DNA of 46,527 nucleotides from positions 1 to 46,527 of the forward strand of contig CAOKJJ010000012.1 in the NCBI GenBank assembly GCA_948468465.1, given 5' to 3'. Positions 24,516 to 33,467 of the stretch are shown one piece after another. Position 1 is the first letter of the stretch. Every line of letters starts with the position of its first letter. This stretch comes from an uncultured Eubacterium sp. (GTDB lineage Bacteria > Bacillota_A > Clostridia > Lachnospirales > Lachnospiraceae). Both the position numbers and the translations under genes were made by a program. The notes under the pieces were generated by a model. It saw only the letters and a program-made list of their open reading frames with translations, had not been told where the DNA came from and did not search any database.

Positions 24516-25646
24516 ATGGTTAGGGTCTGTCACATGACGAGTGTACATACAAGATATGATATCAGGATTTTCCAAAAGGAATGTGTTTCGCTGGCAGAAG
24601 CTGGTTTTGAAGTTTATCTGGTCGTAAACGATGTGTATGCGGATGAGGTAAAAAACGCAATCCATATCCGTTCGACATCTTATCAAGCGAAAAGCCGTAT
24701 GGAAAGGATGCTCCATGCAGCCAGGAAAGTATATCAGACAGCGCTGCAGATCGATGCAGATATTTATCATTTCCATGACCCTGAGTTATTGCCGTATGGA
24801 TATAAGCTGAAAAAGAAAGGCTATAAGGTTGTCTTTGACAGCCATGAGTTTATCTGGAAGCAGATGGAGTGCAGAGACTACCTGCCGAAAGCTTTCCGGA
24901 AGATAGCCAGCTGGCTCTACAGGAAGTGTGAGGGATATGTGGTTGGCAAAATAGACGCGGTAATCGTTCCTTGTACTTATGATGGAAAAAGTTATTTTGG
25001 AGATAAGTGCAAGAGGGAGGTTCTGGTCAATAATTATCCAAGATTGGAAGAAATGGACAAAGAAGAGATCTGTTTTTGCGACAGAAAAAGACAGGCCTGC
25101 TATATTGGGGGCCTGACAGAGCAAAGAGGTGCGGTTATCATGGCCAGGGCTTGTCTGAAGACGGGGATTCCTTTGGCCCTGGCAGGCAGATTTTCCTCTG
25201 ATGAGTTAAAAAGGGAGGTACTTGAAGCCAGCCCGGATATCGTATATAAAGGGAATTTGCAAAGGCTTGGGGTGAAGAAGCTATTGGGTGAAAGCTTTAT
25301 GGGTATTTGCGTTTTGCAGGATGAGGGCCAGTATAGGCATTTGGACAACCTGCCTACAAAGGTTTATGAATATATGGGTGCAGGGATGCCTGTTATCATT
25401 TCGGATTTTCCATATTATAAGAAGATGATACAAAGATATCAATGCGGCAGGTGCGTCTGCCCGGATCATGCAGATGATATAGCTGCGCATATGGAATGGC
25501 TGTTAAGCCATCCGATGGAAGCGGAGGAAATGGGCCGGAACGGGAGGCGGGCAGTCATGCAGGAATTTAACTGGAAGGCAGAGGAAAAGAAGCTGTTAAG
25601 GCTGTATGATGAGCTGCGGCAAGAGTTGATGACGGAAATGTGTTAG
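24516..25646 (+). CDS. Family 4 glycosyltransferase
   Basis: A 376-residue GT-B enzyme starting VRVCHMTSVHTRYDIRIFQKE, with [30 protein letters not shown] and the donor motif TKVYEYMGAGMPVIIS. The C-terminus (MGRNGRRAVMQEFNWKAEEKKL) shows the intact form of the region that holds the G9 tract in its paralogue at 22927. The two genes probably arose by duplication and now differ in specificity. Substrates are not predictable. Confidence 0.88.
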   Translation: MVRVCHMTSVHTRYDIRIFQKECVSLAEAGFEVYLVVNDVYADEVKNAIHIRSTSYQAKSRMERMLHAARKVYQTALQIDADIYHFHDPELLPYGYKLKKKGYKVVFDSHEFIWKQMECRDYLPKAFRKIASWLYRKCEGYVVGKIDAVIVPCTYDGKSYFGDKCKREVLVNNYPRLEEMDKEEICFCDRKRQACYIGGLTEQRGAVIMARACLKTGIPLALAGRFSSDELKREVLEASPDIVYKGNLQRLGVKKLLGESFMGICVLQDEGQYRHLDNLPTKVYEYMGAGMPVIISDFPYYKKMIQRYQCGRCVCPDHADDIAAHMEWLLSHPMEAEEMGRNGRRAVMQEFNWKAEEKKLLRLYDELRQELMTEMC

Positions 25647-25691
25647 TACTATATAGAAGAATGAAAAAAATGATAAAAAAGGGGATATTTT

Positions 25692-26822
25692 TTGATGAAT
25701 GATAATTATAAGATCTGCACGCGCTGCATTATGGACACGACAGACCCGGATATAACCTTTGATGAAAATGGTGTCTGCTCAAACTGCCATCGGTACGATC
25801 AGGATGTTGCATTATATGGATACCAAAAGGGAAAGAGCAAAGAGAAGCTAAAACAGCTTGTCAGGCAGATGAAAAAGGATGGAAGAGGAAAAGAATATGA
25901 CTGTATCCTTGGCATTTCAGGCGGGGTAGACAGCGCGTATATGGCATATGCGGCATCAAAACTGGGACTGCGTGTACTTGCCGTACATATTGATGCCGGA
26001 TGGAATACGGATATTGCAGTTGAAAATATAAAGAAAATGTGTGACAGCCTTAAGCTGGATCTGCATACGGTTGTGATTGACTGGCCGACTATGAAAAAAA
26101 TACAAAGGGCTTATATGTTTTCAGGGCTTCCGAATTTAGATGTTCCACAAGATCATGTATTTCTGGCAGCCATGTATCAATATGCAAGTAAGTATAAAGT
26201 GAAATATATGCTGAACGGGAGCAATTATGCTACTGAGGGAATTCTTCCGCCAGCGTGGGGATATGCTGCCATTGATTTTCAAAACATTAAAAGTGTATGT
26301 AGAAGATATGGATGTGAGAAGAATGTTTTTAAGAAGTATCCGCATTTTGGGATTTTTAAGTATATTTATTATCAAAGAACCGTCCATCGGATCAATCTTT
26401 TAAATTATATACCATATAGTAAAAAAGCAGCGATGGAAACTTTGGAAAAGGAATTTGGATGGCAGTATTATGGAGGGAAGCATTTTGAGTCTAAGTTTAC
26501 AAAATTTTTCCAGGCCTATTATTTGCCGACAAAATTTGGATATGATAAAAAGCGTGCACATTTGTCGAGTCTTATTGTTGGAGGTGAGATGACAAGAGAG
26601 GATGCGCTAAAAGAAATGGAAGATACATCTGCGTATACAAAAGAGCAGATGATGGAAGATCTGGATTATATTTTAAAAAGATTGGAGATTACTCAGAAAG
26701 AATGGGAGCAAATTATGAAGGCACCCGCAAAATCCGAAGATGATTACGCAAACTGCAAAAAACTAATAAACTTTTTTGTAAAGGTGAAAAGAAAGATGAC
26801 GTTGAAAAAGAACCATGAATAA
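25692..26822 (+). CDS. wbpG: N-acetyl sugar amidotransferase (WbpG/PseA-like)
   Basis: A 376-residue ATP pyrophosphatase-type enzyme. The N-terminal zinc-type pairs are CTRCIMD and CSNCHRYD, the PP-loop is LGISGGVDSAYMA (about 76-88), and NGSNYATEGILPPAWGY is a hallmark of the WbpG family. In Pseudomonas aeruginosa WbpG works with a HisH/HisF-like ammonia source to turn an acetamido group of ManNAc3NAcA into an acetamidino group. The matching pathway is present here, but no hisH/hisF pair is found in the window. It overlaps the next GT by 8 bp. Confidence 0.9.
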   Translation: MMNDNYKICTRCIMDTTDPDITFDENGVCSNCHRYDQDVALYGYQKGKSKEKLKQLVRQMKKDGRGKEYDCILGISGGVDSAYMAYAASKLGLRVLAVHIDAGWNTDIAVENIKKMCDSLKLDLHTVVIDWPTMKKIQRAYMFSGLPNLDVPQDHVFLAAMYQYASKYKVKYMLNGSNYATEGILPPAWGYAAIDFQNIKSVCRRYGCEKNVFKKYPHFGIFKYIYYQRTVHRINLLNYIPYSKKAAMETLEKEFGWQYYGGKHFESKFTKFFQAYYLPTKFGYDKKRAHLSSLIVGGEMTREDALKEMEDTSAYTKEQMMEDLDYILKRLEITQKEWEQIMKAPAKSEDDYANCKKLINFFVKVKRKMTLKKNHE

Positions 26823-28002
26823 AAAGAGAAAAAGAAAACTTGTATTAAAAATTGCATCGTCCGAATGGATGAATGAAAGCCGGGATAAACGGGAATTGAG
26901 TGTAGCAAAAGAACTTGGAGCGGATGTTCTTGTACTTGCGAAAGGGGTAAAAAGCGGGGATATGGAACAGGTGGAAGGCTTTGATGTCTATCGGATGTCC
27001 ACACGGCCTTTTGGCAGTAAAATGCCAAAGATCATGAACCGATTTATTTCCGTATTTACATGGGCATATCAGGCAAGGAAGTTGTCACCTCAAGTAATAT
27101 CAGGACATGATATATCAGGATTATTGATCGGATACTTGTCAGTTGTGTTTGTTCGTAAGGACAAGCGGCCTAAGCTGATATATGATGCGCATGAATTTGA
27201 AATAGGCAGGAATACAAAAAGAAGCCAGATTGCTTCGCTGGCAGTTCTATATTTAGAACGTTTTTTGATCCGAAAATGCGCGTTTTCTATCATGGTTAAT
27301 GACAGTATTGCAGATGAAGTGAAAAGGATCCATAAATTGAAACGCCGACCAATCGTTGTGCGCAGTATGCCGGAAAATTGGAAGTTGGATAATAAGGTAT
27401 GCCAAGAAATTCGCCAAGAGTTTTTTCAGCACTTTGGGGCAGAGGAAGGAAAGATTCTGCTGCTGTATCATGGAATGCTTTGCACAGGCCGGGGCATTGA
27501 GGCTTTGATACAGACGGCAGCGCAGGGAGATTCTATCTGCCTGGTTGTTTTAGGAGATGCAGCTGAACAGCCTTACCTGGAACACCTTCGTGAAATGGCA
27601 AGGGACTTTGGAGTAGAAAATAAGGTTTTGTTTCACTCTGCAGTTTCAGGAAATGATCTATGGAAATACATAGGTGCGGTTGATCTTAGTATGGTAATGA
27701 TTTCGCCCGTTTCTAAAAGCTACTATTATGCGCTTCCTAATAAATTTTTTGAAAGTATACAGGCTCTTACCCCGATCATTGCTTCTGATTTGCCAGAAAT
27801 GAAGTATCTGATCGAGAAGTATAAGATTGGGCTTATATGTGAACCAGAAAATGTGCAGGAAATTTATAACTGTGTAATGCGTATGCATAACGACCAAGAG
27901 CTGTATAGGGCTTGTAAGAAAAATTTGAACTTTGCGAAAGCAGAACTGTGTTGGGAAAACGAGAAAAGGATTTTGAAAAAAGCATACAGAAAGGCTTTAT
28001 AA
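26815..28002 (+). CDS. Family 4 glycosyltransferase
   Basis: A 395-residue GT-B enzyme with a basic N-terminus, DVLVLAKG, LIYDAHEFEIG, LLLYHGMLCTGRGIEALI, LGDAAEQPYLE, and a donor site LPNKFFESIQALTPIIAS that fits the GT4 E-x7-E region. Its codons are AT-richer than the heptose block. It is translationally coupled to wbpG upstream and followed by the second polymerase, placing it in the second repeat-unit set. Confidence 0.85.
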   Translation: MNKKRKRKLVLKIASSEWMNESRDKRELSVAKELGADVLVLAKGVKSGDMEQVEGFDVYRMSTRPFGSKMPKIMNRFISVFTWAYQARKLSPQVISGHDISGLLIGYLSVVFVRKDKRPKLIYDAHEFEIGRNTKRSQIASLAVLYLERFLIRKCAFSIMVNDSIADEVKRIHKLKRRPIVVRSMPENWKLDNKVCQEIRQEFFQHFGAEEGKILLLYHGMLCTGRGIEALIQTAAQGDSICLVVLGDAAEQPYLEHLREMARDFGVENKVLFHSAVSGNDLWKYIGAVDLSMVMISPVSKSYYYALPNKFFESIQALTPIIASDLPEMKYLIEKYKIGLICEPENVQEIYNCVMRMHNDQELYRACKKNLNFAKAELCWENEKRILKKAYRKAL

Positions 28003-28004
28003 GT

Positions 28005-29348
28005 ATGGCGAAATATATGTTGCTCAAAAACAAGCATATAAGGTATCCCTTTTATTTATTTGTGGGGATGCTGTTGTTTAAGCTTGCATGTGAGTTAGGT
28101 TATTCGAAAATTTTGATTCGCGATGCAGGTACGTATAAGAATTGTTTTGATGTTTTCAAATATATAAATGGATGGATATGGTGCGGCATATTATTTTGGG
28201 GTATCAGGCATGAAAGCAAAAAAGTATCTTCATTCATGTTGAATCTGGTTTTTTTGATGCAGATAATTCCGATTACAACAATTTATGCGTTTGGTGGAGG
28301 AAGTGCGGTTTATTATAATATATTGTGTGTAAGCTTTTTCATATGTGAGTTAGTGGCACAGCATATTTGTATCAAAGGCGTTTCGTGTTTGTTAAGAAGC
28401 AAACTTCTTTCGTTTTTGATGATATCAGTGATGGTAATGTCTATGCTGCTGCTAATCGTTTATATAGTGCGGAAAAATGGAATGTTTACCCTAACTGCCC
28501 TTAATATTTATAAAGTATATGAGCTGAGGTCTTCCGGTCTTTTTGTTTTGGGAAAATATGCGGGATATTTGTTTACCTGGTTTTTGGCTGCCATTATTCC
28601 TTTTTTTATTGCCAAAACGCTTGATGACAGGAATTATGGAAAAGTGATCTTTTTATGTGGGATTGTAGCAGTAGCATATTTATATAGTGGTTATAAAGGA
28701 TATTTATTTGCTTTACCTGTAATTTTGGTATGTGGCGTTTGGGCAAGGCGCGGAAATTTTTATAATGAATTTTATTTAAGCTGTATGATCGGTTTTTTGA
28801 TCTTGGTTATTTTGGCGTGCTATTCGCCTGTTTTCAAGCGGTTCTTTGAAGAAGTGTATTCCTTGTTCGGCAGGCGTGAGATGATGGTATCTGCAAATGT
28901 CAAATTTGCATATTACGACTTTTTCAGCAAAAATCCGAAAATGGGGTTAGGAGGGATTCTTCCCCGTTGGCTTTTGAATATTCCAAATCCGTACGAAAAT
29001 ATCAGGTACACGTTTCTGATCTCAAAATTATATTTCGGAAAGCCAGATATGAATGCCAATACGGGATTTTTAGCAGAAGGATATATGCGGTTTGGGCATA
29101 TAGGCACATTGCTTATTTTAATATTATTTGCGGTTCTGCTAAGGATGATGGATAGGATGCAGAAAAGGGAGGGATATGCATTGACGGTCGGGGCGTTTGT
29201 ATATCCGGTTCTGGCGTTATCGGACGCACATCTGATAGATACGATGTTTTTTGGACCATGGATGTTTGTTTTAGCGTTTCTTTTATTATATACACGTTAT
29301 CCAACGTTAAAAATCAGTACGGTAGTATTAAGGAAACATAAAATATGA
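28005..29348 (+). CDS. Second Wzy-type polysaccharide polymerase
   Basis: A 447-residue protein with about 10-12 membrane helices and a large loop near residues 310-370 containing SANVKFAYYDFFSKNPKMGLGG and GFLAEGYMRFGHIG. This is the layout of O-antigen ligase/polymerase-like proteins. It is not obviously related to the EpsG-type Wzy at 12890. ATG 28005 has AGAAAGG upstream. It overlaps the flippase gene by 4 bp (ATGA), a Wzy/Wzx couple. Confidence 0.78.
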   Translation: MAKYMLLKNKHIRYPFYLFVGMLLFKLACELGYSKILIRDAGTYKNCFDVFKYINGWIWCGILFWGIRHESKKVSSFMLNLVFLMQIIPITTIYAFGGGSAVYYNILCVSFFICELVAQHICIKGVSCLLRSKLLSFLMISVMVMSMLLLIVYIVRKNGMFTLTALNIYKVYELRSSGLFVLGKYAGYLFTWFLAAIIPFFIAKTLDDRNYGKVIFLCGIVAVAYLYSGYKGYLFALPVILVCGVWARRGNFYNEFYLSCMIGFLILVILACYSPVFKRFFEEVYSLFGRREMMVSANVKFAYYDFFSKNPKMGLGGILPRWLLNIPNPYENIRYTFLISKLYFGKPDMNANTGFLAEGYMRFGHIGTLLILILFAVLLRMMDRMQKREGYALTVGAFVYPVLALSDAHLIDTMFFGPWMFVLAFLLLYTRYPTLKISTVVLRKHKI

Positions 29349-30700
29349 TCATGAAATTTATACATAAAGTCAAGGAATCTGATTTTGTAAAGAATATTGT
29401 AACGCTTGCATCAGGGGCGGTGATAGGCTATGGGATCAATACGATTACACTTCCTTTGATCAGCCGTATTTATGCGCGAAGTGATATTGGAAGCTATGAT
29501 TTGGTCACATCTTCTGCATCGATCATCATAACTGTTTTATGTATGGCATTGACGTTAGTGATCATGATACCAGCTGATGAAAGAGAAGCAGTACGGATAT
29601 GCAAGATCATATGGTATGCAAATATCACTGGGACGGTCATCATCGTTGTTATTTTATTTGGAATTTCACGCTACTATCAGTTGTTTGTTTTAAACATCCG
29701 TTATGAGGTTGGGATTTTATTATTTGCTGTTTACATACTGACATATAATTTGCAGGTGATATTTTATTCTTTCACGAATCGTAAGATGAGATATCGGGTT
29801 TTATTTTGGAACCCGATTGTTATGGCAGGGGTGAATGCCGGTGTGTCTTTGATACTGGGGCTGCTGGGATTGGGAACGGTTGGTTATTTAATAGGTACGA
29901 TCCTCTCCCACATTTTAGGTATTTTACATATGCGGTTGTTTGTAAATCCGTTTTCGGGACATGACGGTCCTTCACAGCTCTGGCATACATTAAAAAAATA
30001 TAAAGCATATCCATTGGTACAGCTTCCTGCAAATCTTATTTCGTCGTTTGCATTACAGCTTCCGATTCAATTTTTGGGGAGGATATATGATCCTGGTACA
30101 TTAGGCGGATATACAATGGCATGCAAGTTATTAAGTATGCCGATTGCTGTGCTTGCAACACCAATTAACAGAGTCTATTACCGTACGCTTGTTGACAAAG
30201 TATTATCTGGGCAAGATACGGGTGATTTTGCTTTTGCTGTGATTAAAAATAATATAAAAACCGGGATTCTGCCAGTAGGAGTGCTAATGGTTTTTGGGGA
30301 TTTCATTACGAGTATGTTCCTTGGCGATGAATGGAGGGTATCAGGGAGATATATCCTTATTCTGGGACTCATGTATATCCTTAATTTTTCTGCTTCTTGT
30401 GTATCAGGCACATTTGTGGCAGTAAACCAGCAAAAGGCGGCGTTCCTATATTCATTGGTAACGTTGTGCCAATATGCGTTATGTTTTATGTCAGCTTATT
30501 ATTTGGAATTGGACATCATTGGAACGATCATAATGTATACGGCTTCAGTAATAATAAATCAAGTAATATTGCTCTCTCTTTATATGTATTATACGGGGTA
30601 TGCGGTGAGAAAATTTCTTTTTTTTATTGTTAGGTATCTGCTCGCAAGTGCATTGATTATATATGGATCATATGCGATGCGCGTTTGTTTTGGATTATGA
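29345..30700 (+). CDS. Second Wzx-type flippase
   Basis: A 451-residue protein with about 12 membrane helices. It begins VKNIVTLASGAVIGYGINTITLPLISRIYA (key part ASGAVIGYGINTITLPLISR), as in the O-antigen/teuchuronic export branch of the MOP superfamily, with YPLVQLPANLISSFALQLPIQF in the middle. It is AT-rich and distinct from the Wzx at 14044. The presence of a second flippase suggests a second repeat unit or a locus assembled from two sources. Confidence 0.85.
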   Translation: MIMKFIHKVKESDFVKNIVTLASGAVIGYGINTITLPLISRIYARSDIGSYDLVTSSASIIITVLCMALTLVIMIPADEREAVRICKIIWYANITGTVIIVVILFGISRYYQLFVLNIRYEVGILLFAVYILTYNLQVIFYSFTNRKMRYRVLFWNPIVMAGVNAGVSLILGLLGLGTVGYLIGTILSHILGILHMRLFVNPFSGHDGPSQLWHTLKKYKAYPLVQLPANLISSFALQLPIQFLGRIYDPGTLGGYTMACKLLSMPIAVLATPINRVYYRTLVDKVLSGQDTGDFAFAVIKNNIKTGILPVGVLMVFGDFITSMFLGDEWRVSGRYILILGLMYILNFSASCVSGTFVAVNQQKAAFLYSLVTLCQYALCFMSAYYLELDIIGTIIMYTASVIINQVILLSLYMYYTGYAVRKFLFFIVRYLLASALIIYGSYAMRVCFGL

Positions 30701-30714
30701 TAGAAAGGGTTATT

Positions 30715-31218
30715 ATGACATTAGCAGGCTTCATACAAAGGGTTACAAGGTTATACCATCATATATTGCTTTGTATTTTACCGCAAGCTCAAATGAAAAA
30801 TCTTTTAAAAACGACACCATTTATGGAGGTCAGAAGAACGATATGGGTAAAGCTGGGGAATAAAGCAGGAAGGGATGTTTATCTAAATAATAGCATCACA
30901 CTGATTGATACATCTGAATTGGATACGAATATCATTTTAGGGGACAGAGTTGCTTTAGCGCCTAATATTACATTTATTACTTCGTCAGGACCAAATGACA
31001 GTTGTCTGAAAAATGAGGATTATGCACAAAGGTATATTGTCAGCAAATCTATTTTTATAGATGATGACACATGGGTCGGGGCAAATTGTGTCATTCATCC
31101 GGGAGTTCATATAGGAAAGCGGTGTATTATTGGCTCATGCAGCAATGTCACGAAAGATTTGCCGGATGATTGTCTGGCGTATGGAAATCCAGCCAAAGTT
31201 ATCAGGAGGCTGATATGA
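30715..31218 (+). CDS. Hexapeptide-repeat O-acetyltransferase
   Basis: A 167-residue acyltransferase with left-handed beta-helix repeats (IILGDRVALAPNITFIT, IDDDTWVGANCVIHPGVHIG) and the usual end VTKDLPDDCLAYGNPAKVIRRL. It is of the maltose/galactoside acetyltransferase type, probably O-acetylating a sugar of the polysaccharide. GAAAGG 6 nt upstream favours ATG 30715; an in-frame ATG at 30697 overlaps the flippase stop and is possible. A role as PglD-type acetyltransferase is less likely given the distance from capD. Confidence 0.83.
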   Translation: MTLAGFIQRVTRLYHHILLCILPQAQMKNLLKTTPFMEVRRTIWVKLGNKAGRDVYLNNSITLIDTSELDTNIILGDRVALAPNITFITSSGPNDSCLKNEDYAQRYIVSKSIFIDDDTWVGANCVIHPGVHIGKRCIIGSCSNVTKDLPDDCLAYGNPAKVIRRLI

Positions 31219-32372
31219 TCTGCCGGGCACGTCCTAAATATTTTTTTGATGATCAAAGGATAACAGAAGAAAATTATTTGGACGATCAAGGACTTTATTT
31301 TAATAGCGGTAGTTATGCATTTGGATTTTTCTTGAAGTGTTACAATTTATTTTATCAAAAACGGGCGAAAGTAGCGATACAGTCTTTTACCTGTGAGACA
31401 ATGCTGGACGCAATTTTATCTTCGGGTTCCGATGCATATCTATATGATGTGAGCCTGGAAGATGCGTCGTTGTCTTTCGACTTAGTGAAAGATGAGGATG
31501 TAGATATTATAGTTTTAACACATTATCAGGGGATACCAAATAAAGACTATGTAAAATTTGATGAAATGTGCAGGGAAAAAGGAATATTGCTATTTGAGGA
31601 TTTGTCCCATGGAACAGAAAGCTGTGTGGGAGGAATAAAAATAGGAACACTATCAGCTGCATATATAGAATCTTATGCATTTGATAAGCCTTATTGTGTA
31701 TTAAATGGCGGAAAACTTGGGATCAATGATTTAGCGTCGGATTTTGAACAATATCTATTTGATGAATATCAGCTTCTTCCGGTAGAAAAGAGCCGGAATG
31801 CGGACAAAGATTTGAAAATGGTAAAGTTTTTGCTGAAATATACAGAAGAATCCTGTTATTATGATGATTTTGATTATACAAATTTTATTCAGTTTCCATG
31901 GCTGCGCTTTTTTTGGCTGCGCAAGTTATTTCAAGTGTCATTTTATAGAAAGATATTGGTGTTTGTTTTCAAAGCTTTCAGGAGACTGCAGCGTTCCAGG
32001 CTGCGTACAGTGGCTCGTATGAATTGTAAAAAGAAGTATTATATAGAAGAACAAAAAAGTAATTTTGACCGCCTTAAAGATGTGGAATATCAGTTTGATT
32101 TTGGATTGGATATTATTTCAGGATTTGAGCGTAATGGAATAAATATTGTATGGAATAGATATTCGATGATAGATTATTCTGGAGAAATTACTGAAAAATT
32201 ATATCAAAAGGGTATATGCGCAGGCAATTATAATTGGCAGCAGGCTTTGCATGATAGCAGGAAATGTCAGAACTGTAGAACAGTTTTTTTCAGGAGTGAG
32301 TTTCAAAATACAGATATTTTGAAAAAACACATTATTAATATTCCAATCTGGCAATATATTCTAAATAGATGA
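31215..32372 (+). CDS. Divergent DegT/DnrJ-like PLP-dependent enzyme
   Basis: A 385-residue protein with a distant aminotransferase fold: YFNSGSYAFGFFLK, DIIVLTHYQG, LLFEDLSHGTES (the Asp that contacts PLP) and YAFDKPYCVLNGGKLG. In the last the Lys aligns with the PLP lysine of SFHAVKNLTTAEGG. The middle third is Phe/Tyr/Arg-rich and unlike normal DegT enzymes. AGGAGG is 5 nt before ATG 31215, which overlaps the acetyltransferase stop. It might add an amino group to a keto sugar, or be a relative with changed chemistry; certainty is limited. Confidence 0.65.
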   Translation: MICRARPKYFFDDQRITEENYLDDQGLYFNSGSYAFGFFLKCYNLFYQKRAKVAIQSFTCETMLDAILSSGSDAYLYDVSLEDASLSFDLVKDEDVDIIVLTHYQGIPNKDYVKFDEMCREKGILLFEDLSHGTESCVGGIKIGTLSAAYIESYAFDKPYCVLNGGKLGINDLASDFEQYLFDEYQLLPVEKSRNADKDLKMVKFLLKYTEESCYYDDFDYTNFIQFPWLRFFWLRKLFQVSFYRKILVFVFKAFRRLQRSRLRTVARMNCKKKYYIEEQKSNFDRLKDVEYQFDFGLDIISGFERNGINIVWNRYSMIDYSGEITEKLYQKGICAGNYNWQQALHDSRKCQNCRTVFFRSEFQNTDILKKHIINIPIWQYILNR

Positions 32373-32435
32373 GGCAAGGAAGCAGAGTGGCATTTGAACA
32401 ATTAAAATATAAGAACAAGGGACGGTGATTTCAGT

Positions 32436-33467
32436 ATGTTTGATAGAAAAGGACAGGAAAAAAGAACATATGATTTTGCCTCTGCAAAAGAAGAATGGCG
32501 AAATATTTGCGCAAAAGAACCCGGCATATCAATCTATCAAAAGGATTGGTTTTGGGATGCTGCCTGTGAACGTCCGCAGGACTGGCAGGTCATAATTTTG
32601 AAAGATAGCGACCAAATTGAGGCGGCATTTCCGTTTGTCTATTTGAAGAGAAAAGGCTTGTGGTACATTGAAACTCCCTGGCAGGCAGCAGCGTCTGGCA
32701 TATGGATCCGCAGACAAGATTTTAAGAGTACGGAAGCGGAATTAACTTATTTGACGGACATCGTTAACAGGGTCGTAGACCTTTTGCCATATTATGATAG
32801 CTTCCATGTCATATTTAATGAAAAATTGTGGAATTGGCAGCCATTTTATTGGCGGGGGTTTCAGGCTAAGCCTTATTATACGATGGTTGTCAGGAACAAA
32901 ACAGAAGAAAAAATAAAATCCCGCTTATCAAAGTCGAGAAGGACGCGTATCAACAAAGCGCAGCGTATGTACCGTGTTGGCGTAGATGACATTACCTTAG
33001 AGGCATATTGGGAATATTTTCAAAAGAGTTATGAAAACCGTGGAAAACAGATTGCATTTGAAAAGGAAAAATTTTTCAGGCTGCTTTATGCGTTAAAAGA
33101 GCATAACGCTATGCAGGTAAGGACTGTGCTTTGCGGGGATACTATCGTTTCTGAAAATATTGTATTTGTTGATGATAACAGATATTATCATCATTTTGTT
33201 ACACAGATGAAAGATGCAGATAAGGATGCAACCTCATTTGCAGTCTATGATTCGATATGCAGCGCTATGCGGGACGGAAAGGATTTTGACTTTGAAGGCA
33301 GTATGCTCCAGGGGGTATGTACGTTTAATCTTAGTTTTAATCCGGAGTTTGAAACACATTATATGATCTATGATCAAAGTGATAGATATAAAATATTAGA
33401 TATGTTTAGGCAGGTGTTTAGGATGGTAAAGGATAAGATAAGAAAATTTTTTAAAGGGGGGGGGTAA
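32436..33467 (+). CDS. FemAB/GNAT-like acyltransferase, first of a tandem pair
   Basis: A 343-residue protein of the FemAB/CelD-like GNAT group: DQIEAAFPFVYLKRKG, LSKSRRTRINKAQR, VLCGDTIVSENIVF, and the family signature FDFEGSM near residue 286. Such enzymes move an amino acid or acyl group onto peptidoglycan or a glycan amine. The gene ends AAA-GGG-GGG-GGG-TAA, so the stop directly follows a G9 tract. Losing one G would read straight into the next, homologous frame. It is AT-rich, part of the second block. Confidence 0.78.
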   Translation: MFDRKGQEKRTYDFASAKEEWRNICAKEPGISIYQKDWFWDAACERPQDWQVIILKDSDQIEAAFPFVYLKRKGLWYIETPWQAAASGIWIRRQDFKSTEAELTYLTDIVNRVVDLLPYYDSFHVIFNEKLWNWQPFYWRGFQAKPYYTMVVRNKTEEKIKSRLSKSRRTRINKAQRMYRVGVDDITLEAYWEYFQKSYENRGKQIAFEKEKFFRLLYALKEHNAMQVRTVLCGDTIVSENIVFVDDNRYYHHFVTQMKDADKDATSFAVYDSICSAMRDGKDFDFEGSMLQGVCTFNLSFNPEFETHYMIYDQSDRYKILDMFRQVFRMVKDKIRKFFKGGG

